Shown: piece after piece, positions 8,035 through 16,094 of the stretch
How the letters are laid out: the number at the start of each line of letters is the position of its first letter
How positions within the stretch are numbered: the first letter of the stretch is position 1
Assembly (NCBI GenBank): GCA_965261055.1
Contig: OZ253440.1
Coordinates: forward strand, 1,364,001 to 1,428,000
Source: G965261055 sp965261055 [NCBI: Fibrobacteria bacterium]
GTDB lineage: Bacteria; Fibrobacterota; Fibrobacteria; UBA11236
Direction: 5' to 3'
Length of the DNA: 64,000 nt
Position numbers and translations under genes: made by a program
The notes under the pieces: generated by a model
What the model saw: the letters and a program-made list of their open reading frames with translations, nothing else
The model's database searches: none
Told to the model about the DNA's origin: nothing

Positions 8035-8991
8035 TTAGAGTATTTTTTCCTCTTTTTTAAACAAAACTAAAGAATAGTATTTTTTAGAGTCGAAGAAAGT
8101 TTGTTCAATTTTAAGGTTTATATTAGAACACATATCTTTAATTTCTTTGGAGTTATATTTTTGAGAAGTTTCTGTATGAATGACCTCACCAGACTTAAAT
8201 TCAATATTTGTATTTTCAATACATACCATTTGTTCAATAAGACTAGTTAAAAAGCTAGATGCAGTTCCTGTTATAGGATCATAAATGGCATAATGATCAA
8301 ATTTCTCAATTTGAAAATTTGCATTGAGTTCTGTATTAATACGTTGGAGAAGATTTAAATTAAACCTTTTGGTTACTCCTTCTGAATCATTGTATGCGTT
8401 TAGAATAGTTTGCGGGTTCTTTTTTAAATCAAAGCCAACAAGGACAAAGTCATTAGGTTTGATCTGACTAGAAATTTGATTCAAAAAATGAGGAGCTTCT
8501 GTTTTGGAAAAATTTCCAATGTTACTTCCTAAACACAAAACAAGTTGTGTTTTTAGAAGGTTCTGAACATTTTTTAGTCCCGCTAAATATTCTCCCACTT
8601 CAGGTTTGATTTTAATTTGGGGAAGGTCTTGATTTATTTTTGTTTTGTTTTGTTGCAAAATATCTGGCGAAATATCAATAGGAATATAATCAATATTAGA
8701 GTGAGTTAGAAGGCACTGTTTTAAAAGATATTTTGTTTTTTTCCCATCACCAGCCCCTAATTCAATAATACTCAAATCTTTTTTTGGGAAAAGATTTAAA
8801 ATATTTTTGGATTCTTGTTTTAGAATATTAAGCTCGCAAGAGGTTAAATAATACTCATCTAGATTCATAATTTCTTGAAAAATTTGATCCCCAATAGCAT
8901 TATAAAAATATTGTGACGATATGGTTTTTGTGGTTTTCTTTGTTAGACCAAATAAGATGTCTTCTTTGAATGTTTTGTTTGTTTGTCCCAT
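8035..8991 (-). CDS. egtD: L-histidine N-alpha-methyltransferase EgtD
   Basis: 318 residues, normal for EgtD. It trimethylates the alpha-amino group of histidine with S-adenosylmethionine to give hercynine, the first step of ergothioneine synthesis, in the cytoplasm. Family features seen: the N-terminal 'YFYNAIGDQIFQEIMNLDEYY' region shared by EgtD proteins, SAM motif ELGAGDGKKTKYLL, and CLGSNIGNF in the middle. It starts one base after the egtB stop, so the two are translationally coupled. Its last residues (after FKKE) look like a scar: the stop codon comes from bases that match the inside of the neighbouring dead 2OG oxygenase gene at about 355-375, while the duplicate egtD end at 450-530 keeps a different, probably ancestral, 3' junction. 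The catalytic core is untouched, so it is likely functional. Confidence 0.93.
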   Translation of the reverse strand: MGQTNKTFKEDILFGLTKKTTKTISSQYFYNAIGDQIFQEIMNLDEYYLTSCELNILKQESKNILNLFPKKDLSIIELGAGDGKKTKYLLKQCLLTHSNIDYIPIDISPDILQQNKTKINQDLPQIKIKPEVGEYLAGLKNVQNLLKTQLVLCLGSNIGNFSKTEAPHFLNQISSQIKPNDFVLVGFDLKKNPQTILNAYNDSEGVTKRFNLNLLQRINTELNANFQIEKFDHYAIYDPITGTASSFLTSLIEQMVCIENTNIEFKSGEVIHTETSQKYNSKEIKDMCSNINLKIEQTFFDSKKYYSLVLFKKEEKIL

Positions 8992-8992
8992 A

Positions 8993-10162
8993 TTATTTAA
9001 CTAAACGAACTCCACTGAATTGCCATTGTGTATGAGGGTGAAAAAAATTTCGATAAGTTGGACGACTATGATTATGGGGAGTTGCAATGGATCCACCTCT
9101 AAGAACTATTTGATTAATCATAAACTTTCCATTATATTCTGCTAGAGATCCTTGCAAGCTTTGGTAATTTGGATAAGGTAAATAAGCACTATTTGTCCAT
9201 TCCCATCTTGTTCCAAAGTTAAATTTAGAATGAGAGGCTTCCCATTCAAACTCTGTTGGTAAACGCATTTTTCTCCATAAAGAGAAAGCGTGGGCTTCGT
9301 AAAATGAGACATGACAGAGAGGTGCATCCCAGTTAATTTCTTTAAATCCAGATAGTGTGTAATAAAACCAATTATCTTCGTGTTTCTCCCAATACAATGG
9401 AAATTTGATTTGATTTTTGGAAACCCACTTCCATCCTTCGTCTAACCATAGCTCATAGCGGTTGTAGCCTTGATCAAGGATAAACTTTAAATAATCTTCG
9501 TTTGTAACGAGCTCTGATTGAATAGAGAATTCTTCTAAAAAAACACGGTGTTGAGGTTGTTCATTGTCGTATCTAAAATTTTTAGATTTGGCTCCAATTT
9601 TGTAAGTACCTTCTTTTATGTGAAGCCAATTTTTGGATGAAGGCTGGGTAATATTTTCTTCAACAAGACAATAAGAGTTTTTATAAATAGGTTTAAGAGG
9701 GTTTAAGCCTAAGATTAACTTTAAATCTGTAAGGAGTAATTCTTGATGTTGTTGCTCGTGGTTTAAACTAATTTCAATTAATTTTTTAAGTTTAGAAGAG
9801 TTATTTTCGTTTAAAAGGTTGTGAATACAGTGATCAACATGTTTTCGGTAATCAAAAATTTCTGCTACTGTTGGTCGACTTAAATTCCCTCTGCTATTTT
9901 GCGAGACTCTTTCTCCTAAGGAATTATAGTAGCTATTAAATAGAAAGCTATACTGAGAATTAAAAGGTTTGTAATTAGGGACGAAATTTTTGAGTATGAT
10001 TTCTTCAAAAAACCAAGTTGTATGAGAAAGATGCCATTTTGGTGGGCTTGCAAAATCAGCAGGTTGACAGACACAGTCTTCAGTTTCTAAGGGTTCGCAA
10101 ATTTGGACTGTATAATTTCTAATCAAAGAGAATTTTTCAGTAATGTTTAAATAGTCTGACAT
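8993..10162 (-). CDS. egtB: ergothioneine sulfoxide synthase EgtB
   Basis: 389 residues from the ATG at 10162, which has an AAGGA site just upstream; a TTG 15 bases earlier is open but less likely. EgtB is a non-haem iron enzyme that joins hercynine to a thiol (cysteine or gamma-glutamylcysteine) with oxygen. Seen: a DinB-like N-terminal domain with HLSHTTWFFE and the iron-binding HEQQHQE motif (His-x3-His-x-Glu), then a formylglycine-enzyme-like C-terminal domain ending in VLRGGSIATPHNHSRPTYRN and FSGVRLVK. First gene of the egtB-egtD pair. No egtC or egtE is visible nearby, so the C-S lyase must be elsewhere or a cysteine-type route is used. Confidence 0.93.
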   Translation of the reverse strand: MSDYLNITEKFSLIRNYTVQICEPLETEDCVCQPADFASPPKWHLSHTTWFFEEIILKNFVPNYKPFNSQYSFLFNSYYNSLGERVSQNSRGNLSRPTVAEIFDYRKHVDHCIHNLLNENNSSKLKKLIEISLNHEQQHQELLLTDLKLILGLNPLKPIYKNSYCLVEENITQPSSKNWLHIKEGTYKIGAKSKNFRYDNEQPQHRVFLEEFSIQSELVTNEDYLKFILDQGYNRYELWLDEGWKWVSKNQIKFPLYWEKHEDNWFYYTLSGFKEINWDAPLCHVSFYEAHAFSLWRKMRLPTEFEWEASHSKFNFGTRWEWTNSAYLPYPNYQSLQGSLAEYNGKFMINQIVLRGGSIATPHNHSRPTYRNFFHPHTQWQFSGVRLVK

Positions 10163-10273
10163 AATCCTTGTGGTCAATAAAAAGACAAAACAGGGAATAT
10201 AAAATAATAGTAAGAGATATTAAAGAAAAGAATTTAGAAAAAGAAGTTCTCTAAAATCAGAGCTTTTAAAGGA

Positions 10274-10349
10274 TGGCTGCTTGAGTAGGGCTCGAACCTA
10301 CGACCGAGCGGTTAACAGCCGCTTGCTCTACCAACTGAGCTATCAAGCA
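10274..10349 (-). tRNA. tRNA-Asn (GTT)
   Basis: A 76-base cloverleaf on the minus strand: acceptor TGCTTGA pairs with TCAAGCA, D-arm GCTCAGTTGGTAGAGC, anticodon loop CTGTTAA with anticodon GTT, T-loop TTCGAGC, discriminator G and encoded CCA. A TATAAT (10356-10361 read on the minus strand) lies 6 bases upstream of the 5' end and is a likely -10 box. Confidence 0.97.
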
Positions 10350-10411
10350 TTAGTTATTATAAATTTAACTTTTTGAAAAAAAGTTTGCAAGGTACAAAAA
10401 TAATTTAAGTT

Positions 10412-11512
10412 TTAAACATTAAACAAAAAATGTATGATGTCACCATCTTGTACTAAATATTCTTTACCTTCTGTTCGAATCGCACCTTTAGAACGGGCTT
10501 CTTGCCATGAACCATGTGTTTTAAAGTCTTGGTAAGAAATTGTTTCGGCACGAATAAAACCTCTTGCGAAATCACTGTGAATAATACCTGCTGCTTGAGG
10601 TGCTTTTGTTCCTGTAGGAAATGTCCAAGCCCGTACCTCTTTTTCGCTAGCAGTAAAATAAGTATTAAGACTTAAAGCAGAATATCCTTTTTGAATTACT
10701 TGTTCAATACCAGATTTTTTTAAGCCTAAGTCTTGTAAAAAATCTTTTTTTTGAGTGTCGTCATCTAGTTTGGTAATTTCGGCTTCTATTTGCCCACTGA
10801 TTTTAAGAGTTTCACAACCTAGATCAGTCGCAAATTTTCGCAAATTTTTGACTTGTTCATGGTCTATGTTAATTTCATCTTCAGAAACATTAACGCAAAA
10901 AAACATAGGTTTTAAAGTGAGTAGTTGTAAATTCTGGATTAAAAAAATGTCTTCTTCAGATAAGTCTGTTTTGGAAGCAGGAAGCTCCTGATTTAATTTC
11001 TCTAAAATTTTTTCTTCTACAGGTAATCGTTTTTTTAAATCAGCATCTTTAGAGTTTTTAATTAATTTTTGATCCTTTTCTATTCTTGTTTGAAGAGTAT
11101 CTATATCTTTTAAAATAAGTTCTGTTAGGATAAGTTTAGCATCTCTAACTGCATCTAAAGTTTCTTCAACATGTGTCACATCAACATTTTCAAAACAACG
11201 GACAACATGCATAATTGCATTGGTGTCACGAATATGAGATAAAAATTGATTACCCAAACCATTACCTTCTGAAGCACCTTTTACTAAACCAGCAATATCT
11301 ACAAACTCTATGACTGCAGGGATAGAATTTTGAGTTTTGACTGCATTAACAAGGAATGTAAAGCGTTCATCAGGAACTTGTACAATTCCTACATTAGGGT
11401 CTTTGGTACAAAAAGGGAAATTAGCAGCTCTTGCTCCTGCATTTGTTAGAGCATTGAAAATAGTTGATTTCCCCACATTGGGTAAGCCGACGATACCACA
11501 TTTAAATCCCAT
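10412..11512 (-). CDS. ychF: redox-regulated ATPase YchF (OLA1-like)
   Basis: 366 residues starting MGFKCGIVGLPNVGKSTIFN at 11512, the usual YchF start; an in-frame TTG three codons earlier is less likely. YchF is an Obg-related P-loop protein that prefers ATP and binds ribosomes. G1 (GLPNVGKS) and G3 (DIAGLVKGASEGNGLGNQFL) are clear, and a C-terminal TGS-like domain ends in the typical 'GSWQEARSKGAIRTEGKEY..QDGDIIHFLFNV'. It stands alone on the minus strand, downstream of the divergent formate dehydrogenase and upstream of tRNA-Asn. Confidence 0.96.
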   Translation of the reverse strand: MGFKCGIVGLPNVGKSTIFNALTNAGARAANFPFCTKDPNVGIVQVPDERFTFLVNAVKTQNSIPAVIEFVDIAGLVKGASEGNGLGNQFLSHIRDTNAIMHVVRCFENVDVTHVEETLDAVRDAKLILTELILKDIDTLQTRIEKDQKLIKNSKDADLKKRLPVEEKILEKLNQELPASKTDLSEEDIFLIQNLQLLTLKPMFFCVNVSEDEINIDHEQVKNLRKFATDLGCETLKISGQIEAEITKLDDDTQKKDFLQDLGLKKSGIEQVIQKGYSALSLNTYFTASEKEVRAWTFPTGTKAPQAAGIIHSDFARGFIRAETISYQDFKTHGSWQEARSKGAIRTEGKEYLVQDGDIIHFLFNV

Positions 11513-11670
11513 GGAATGCAAAAGTACAAAAAAAAGGAATGTAAATCATTTTAGAAGTTTGAATGTACCAAGATATTTTGTTAAGAATAGACATATTTGG
11601 CTGGTTCGCTTGAAAATTTCGTTATTTAATATTAGTTTTTAGTTCTAAAATAATTTAACAAGAGGAAAAT

Positions 11671-12867
11671 ATGAAAATAGTATGTGTGTTATATGAAGAT
11701 CCAGTTGATGGTTTCCCTCCTAAATACGCTCGTGATGAAATTCCAAAATTAGAACGATATCCAGATGGACAAACTGTACCTAAAGCCGAAAGTATTGATT
11801 TTAAATACGGAGAGTTATTAGGAAGTGTATCTGGTGAATTAGGCTTACGTAAATTTTTAGAAGATCGAGGACATACTTTAGTTGTTATTTCTGACAAAGA
11901 TGGTGAAAATTCACAATTAGATAAAGAAATTACTGATGCTGATGTTGTTATCTCTCAACCATTTTGGCCAGCTTACATTACTGCAGAGCGCATTGCAAAA
12001 GCACCGAACCTTAAGATGGCAATTACTGCAGGTATTGGTTCGGATCATGTTGATTTAGATGCTGCTATGAAAAATAACATTACAGTAAGTGAAGTGACTT
12101 TTTGCAATAGCATTAGCGTTGTTGAGCATGTTGTAATGACTATCTTGATTTTGGTTCGTAATTACAATGATTCTCACAATTGGGTAACTAAAGGCGGTTG
12201 GAATATTGCTGACTGCGTTTCACGTTCTTATGATTTAGAAGGAATGAATGTTGGAACAGTTGCTGCTGGTCGTATTGGACTAGGTGTATTAAGACGGTTG
12301 CAGCCTTTTGATGTTAAACTTCATTATTTTGATCGACATCGTTTGTCAAAAGCAGTTGAAGAAGAATTAAACCTTACTTTTCATGATAGTGTAGAATCTA
12401 TGGTAAAGGTGTGTGATGTAGTTACAATTAACTGTCCGTTGCATTCAGAAACGGAAAATCTTGTTGATGAAGCTATGATTAGTAAAATGAAAAAAGGTGC
12501 TTACATTATCAATACGGCTCGTGGGAAAATTTGCGACCGTGATGCAATTGCGTCTGCTTTAGAAAGTGGTCAATTAGCTGGTTACGGTGGGGATGTTTGG
12601 TTTCCTCAGCCAGCACCAGCAGATCATCCTTGGAGATCTATGCTTAACAATGCGATGACTCCGCATATTTCTGGAACATCTCTTTCTGCTCAAGGTCGTT
12701 ATGCTGAGGGTGTGAGAGAAATTTTAGAATGTTGGTTTGATGGAAAGCCTATTCGAGATGAATATCTCATTGTTCATGGTGGAAAATTAGCTGGAGTTGG
12801 AGCTCATTCTTACAGTGGTGGTAATACAACTGGTGGTTCTGAAGAAGCAGTCAATTTTAAAAAGTAA
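11671..12867 (+). CDS. fdh: NAD-dependent formate dehydrogenase
   Basis: 398 residues, the size of the metal-free, single-subunit formate dehydrogenases of methylotrophs, plants and yeasts, which oxidise formate to CO2 with NAD+. Seen: the substrate-site PFWPAY, AGIGSDHVDLDAA, FCNSISVVEHVVM, dinucleotide-binding GTVAAGRIGLGVLRRL, an Asp in FDRHRL that selects NAD rather than NADP, catalytic Arg in NTARGKICDRDAI, Gln in WFPQPAPADHPWR and His in TPHISGTSLSAQ. All marker residues are present. An AGAGG ribosome site precedes the ATG, and a hairpin terminator follows, so it is a single-gene unit. No other C1 genes are adjacent; it may supply NADH from environmental formate or detoxify formate. Confidence 0.95.
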   Translation: MKIVCVLYEDPVDGFPPKYARDEIPKLERYPDGQTVPKAESIDFKYGELLGSVSGELGLRKFLEDRGHTLVVISDKDGENSQLDKEITDADVVISQPFWPAYITAERIAKAPNLKMAITAGIGSDHVDLDAAMKNNITVSEVTFCNSISVVEHVVMTILILVRNYNDSHNWVTKGGWNIADCVSRSYDLEGMNVGTVAAGRIGLGVLRRLQPFDVKLHYFDRHRLSKAVEEELNLTFHDSVESMVKVCDVVTINCPLHSETENLVDEAMISKMKKGAYIINTARGKICDRDAIASALESGQLAGYGGDVWFPQPAPADHPWRSMLNNAMTPHISGTSLSAQGRYAEGVREILECWFDGKPIRDEYLIVHGGKLAGVGAHSYSGGNTTGGSEEAVNFKK

Positions 12868-12884
12868 ATATTATTTTTAAAATG

Positions 12885-12915
12885 AAAAGCCTTCTGTAAA
12901 AAGAAGGTTTTTTTG
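12885..12915 (+). terminator. rho-independent terminator after fdh
   Basis: CCTTCT and AGAAGG form a 6-bp stem around GTAAAA, followed by a run of eight T. It lies 20 bases past the fdh stop. Confidence 0.8.
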
Positions 12916-12958
12916 TATTTAAAATATATTTCTGTCCATTAAATTTAATGTATTTTTG

Positions 12959-14704
12959 ATGATGATGCATAGCTCAGAATTAAATCTAAAAATATCTAAC
13001 CGTTGGATTGTCAGTAAAGTAATTGATTTACCGATTTTTGTTTTTCTGCCTGTTTTGATTCTTGCTGGTTATGCAATTATTTCACAATGGATTTCATTTG
13101 AGGTTTTATTTGTTTTAGTTTCTATTTCTGCAGGTGGACATCATGTCCCTGGCTTTATTCGTGCTTATACTGATCCTTTTTTTCTAAGTCAGTACCGTTA
13201 CAGATTAACGGTTATTCCACTTTGCTTACTTGTGACGGCAATTGTGTTATCTTATTATAATTTAGGTGTTCTTAGTTTTTTTGTGGTTGCTTGGAGTCTT
13301 TGGCATGGGTGTTTACAGAATTATGGTTTTTTAAGAATTTACGATTTTAAATCTGGAGTGGTATCCAATAAGTGGGCGAAATTGGATTTTTGGACATATA
13401 TCACTTGCTATTTAAGTATTTTATTTTTCTTTGGTATGCGTCAGACTAGCCTTATTGTTTCTTTTTATGAATATGGAGGGTGGATAATTCCAACGAAGTT
13501 GTATTGGTTTTTAAAGTGGTTACTGTGGTTAAGTGCAGGTATTACGCTTTGTATTTTTACCATTTCAAATATTTATAAGTGGTTGAAGGGGGAAATCGTA
13601 AGTATTCGGAAGCTGGTTTTTTTCTGTTCAAGTCTTATTTTTTGGTATTATTGTATGAAGTTAACTTCTCATATTGTATTAGGGTTAATTTTGGTTGAGA
13701 TATTTCACGATGTACAATATAATGTATTTGTGTGGTATTATAACAGAAAAAGAGTAAAAGAACAATTAAGTCAAAGTAAAATAGAACGCTTTTTATTTAA
13801 AAAATCTTGGCTTTCTTTGTTTATTTATGCTACGGTCATTTTTTTTTACGGATGTATTGGGTTAATAAACCCTCCAGATGAAATGAAGTTTTTAGAAATG
13901 CCTTTTGAATTTCATAAACATTGGTTGTTTAAGGTTTTTATTATTTCATCTCTTTTACATTTTTATGTTGATGGTTTTATTTGGAAGGTTCGCAATCAAA
14001 AAGTACAGATGGATTTAGGTGTCAAAGTATTGAAACCAGTAAAACAAAAAGTGATCCATAATAATTTCTTTCATAATTTTGCTTGGGGATGCTTTTTTGT
14101 AATTGTAATTTTGATGAGTTACTCTGAATATCAATACAGAGAATCAACATTACAGTATCAAAATAAAGTAAAAATAGATAGAAGTATATCTTTGTCTAAT
14201 TTGATTCCTAAAAGTTGGTTAGGTAATTTTTTAACTGCATCATTCTATGAAAAACACGGAAACTTGCAAAAAGCAATTACTTATTATCAAAGAGCTGTAG
14301 AATCGTATCCAGAAGAAATTTTGAATTATATTTATTTAGGTAATGCTTATACTTTAGCAAAGGAATACAATAACGCCACACGAGTTTATCAACAAGCGAA
14401 AGACATCGCTCCTAATGACCAGATTTTGCAAGAAGAGTTCAGTTACTCATTAATAAGAGAAGAAAAATATTCTTTAGCTATCAAAGAGTTTCAGATGTTA
14501 ATAAAAAACGATTCTTTAAACCCTAATTTTTGGAGGGATGCTGGTCAAATTTGGTATGTTTTAAATGATTTAGAAAAAGCAAAATATTTTTTAAAAAAAG
14601 CTCTTTCTTTAAAAGAAAGAATGCCTGAAGTAAAAAAGTTATTAGCTGAAATAGCGTTATATGAAGAAGAAATTGAAAAATCAAAACAATACCAAAGAAA
14701 GTAA
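12959..14704 (+). CDS. polytopic membrane protein with histidine motifs and C-terminal TPRs
   Basis: About 581 residues; the ATG could be any of three consecutive ones from 12959, with no clear ribosome site. The first about 400 residues hold roughly nine hydrophobic segments carrying conserved-looking histidine motifs near membrane faces: GGHHVPGFIRAYTD (about 60), WHGCLQNYGFLRIYD (about 117), EIFHDVQYNVFVWYYNRKR (about 250) and LLHFYVDGFIWKVRNQ (about 325). The last about 150 residues are three or four TPR units (YYQRAVESYPEEILNYIYLG and following). The spaced His/Asp pattern resembles metal-binding membrane enzymes such as membrane desaturases or hydroxylases, but I do not recognise the family and claim no function. 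It sits between fdh and the outer-membrane trio with its own gaps on both sides. Confidence 0.75.
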   Translation: MMMHSSELNLKISNRWIVSKVIDLPIFVFLPVLILAGYAIISQWISFEVLFVLVSISAGGHHVPGFIRAYTDPFFLSQYRYRLTVIPLCLLVTAIVLSYYNLGVLSFFVVAWSLWHGCLQNYGFLRIYDFKSGVVSNKWAKLDFWTYITCYLSILFFFGMRQTSLIVSFYEYGGWIIPTKLYWFLKWLLWLSAGITLCIFTISNIYKWLKGEIVSIRKLVFFCSSLIFWYYCMKLTSHIVLGLILVEIFHDVQYNVFVWYYNRKRVKEQLSQSKIERFLFKKSWLSLFIYATVIFFYGCIGLINPPDEMKFLEMPFEFHKHWLFKVFIISSLLHFYVDGFIWKVRNQKVQMDLGVKVLKPVKQKVIHNNFFHNFAWGCFFVIVILMSYSEYQYRESTLQYQNKVKIDRSISLSNLIPKSWLGNFLTASFYEKHGNLQKAITYYQRAVESYPEEILNYIYLGNAYTLAKEYNNATRVYQQAKDIAPNDQILQEEFSYSLIREEKYSLAIKEFQMLIKNDSLNPNFWRDAGQIWYVLNDLEKAKYFLKKALSLKERMPEVKKLLAEIALYEEEIEKSKQYQRK

Positions 14705-14728
14705 AATCCTGTAAATTTATGATTGGGA

Positions 14729-14757
14729 TTGACATCTTGATTTATATATTATATAAT
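14729..14757 (+). promoter_or_regulatory. consensus sigma-70 promoter for the outer-membrane trio
   Basis: Perfect TTGACA (14729-14734), 17-base spacer, perfect TATAAT (14752-14757). The start of transcription would be near 14764, about 24 bases before the ATG at 14788. Confidence 0.9.
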
Positions 14758-14787
14758 TTTGATTTTCTCCTAAACTAGGACAAGCTT

Positions 14788-16080
14788 ATGCAGTTTATAG
14801 CTATACTTATTTTAATGTTTTTAACAGTTTTTACTGTGGCTCAAGACGAAGATCCCGTAGAACAACAATCTCTTTCTATTGATGACTTTAAATTTAAAGC
14901 TTTTTTAGAGGTTGGTCGTTTTCAATTTACTAAAGATGATGACACTAGATTGACATCCAATCGACGTTATTATCATCGTTTAGGTGCTGTTTTGGATCTG
15001 GATAAGAAATTGAACTCTGTTATGTCGGTACATCTTGAAGGCCAATGGATTACTTGGAGAAATCAAGAGCAAGCTCCATCTCAGTTTCATATCACTTATA
15101 TTACACAAACAACATTACTTAAACAAGCTAACCTTAATTTTAATTGGGATAAAGTTGATTTTACTGTTGGTTTGATCAAATATAAGTACACGGCTTCCAA
15201 AAATTTGGGTGAATATCTTTACCGTTCGCACTCTTATCCGACGATTTTGTATACTTCTCAAGCTCTTAATATCTTAGATGATCCATCTGTAACTGTTTTA
15301 GGTGCTTCAGTAAATTGGTCATGGGCGAATGGTCGTATTAAGCATATTTTTAATGGATTTTTTGAACAGGAAACTTTCCCTATTTACGATTTTACTCCGT
15401 CATATCATCTCTATTATCAAGACGAGTATATAAAAATTGGTGGAGCTATTTCTTTGGATCGTTTTATACACTTTAGGGAGGCTGTGATTGATTCAAATCC
15501 TACTGTTCGAGATGCTCCAAACAACTTTGATTACGCAAAGTTTATAGATTCTACTGGAATAGATAATTTTTATTCAACGAAAATCTCATTCCAAATAGAT
15601 TTAAATTTAGGTAATATTTTAAACTTGTCTTATGTGAGTCGGAGTGCAGAGCAATTTTCACTGTATAGTGAGGTTGCAGTATTAGGTTTAGAAAATCACG
15701 AGCCTATTTATGCTAAACGCTCTGAGAGAACTCCTATTGTAGTGGGGTTTAATTTACCATTAAACAATTTATCCAAATTATCTTTGCCCAATATTAATTT
15801 TGAATTAGAGTATCTCAAAAATCCTTATCTTAGTCGTGCTTTATCAAAAGAACTTTCTTTTGTTCCAGAGGATCTAGGTGCTTATAGCAGAGATGATTAT
15901 AAGTGGAGTTTCTTCTTAATTCAGCCAATTCATTCACGCCTTAATCTTAAAATTAGATTAGCAAGCGATCATCTTCGAGTAAGAGTTCCTTTTAACAATC
16001 AAAGAGCCTTTGAAGGATTACCAGTGACGAATAAAACGATTGATTATCTTGCAGTTGTTCGTTTAGAATGGACAAACTAA
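14788..16080 (+). CDS. outer-membrane beta-barrel-like protein, trio member 1
   Basis: 430 residues with a signal peptide (MQFIAILILMFLTVFTVAQ) and then alternating aromatic/polar strands typical of a porin-like barrel, ending in an aromatic-rich strand (YLAVVRLEWTN). It shares with the next two genes the block KNLGEYLYRSHSYPTILYTS (about residue 140), a 'FDVSPSY' type strand, an 'ERTPI.VGFN.P' block, a 'FE.EYLKNP' block and a C-terminal 'DDYKWS...ASDHLRV' region. The three genes are therefore tandem paralogues. The family is not recognised; location in the outer membrane is inferred. First gene behind a consensus promoter. Confidence 0.75.
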   Translation: MQFIAILILMFLTVFTVAQDEDPVEQQSLSIDDFKFKAFLEVGRFQFTKDDDTRLTSNRRYYHRLGAVLDLDKKLNSVMSVHLEGQWITWRNQEQAPSQFHITYITQTTLLKQANLNFNWDKVDFTVGLIKYKYTASKNLGEYLYRSHSYPTILYTSQALNILDDPSVTVLGASVNWSWANGRIKHIFNGFFEQETFPIYDFTPSYHLYYQDEYIKIGGAISLDRFIHFREAVIDSNPTVRDAPNNFDYAKFIDSTGIDNFYSTKISFQIDLNLGNILNLSYVSRSAEQFSLYSEVAVLGLENHEPIYAKRSERTPIVVGFNLPLNNLSKLSLPNINFELEYLKNPYLSRALSKELSFVPEDLGAYSRDDYKWSFFLIQPIHSRLNLKIRLASDHLRVRVPFNNQRAFEGLPVTNKTIDYLAVVRLEWTN

Positions 16081-16094
16081 AAGGAAAAAATATT

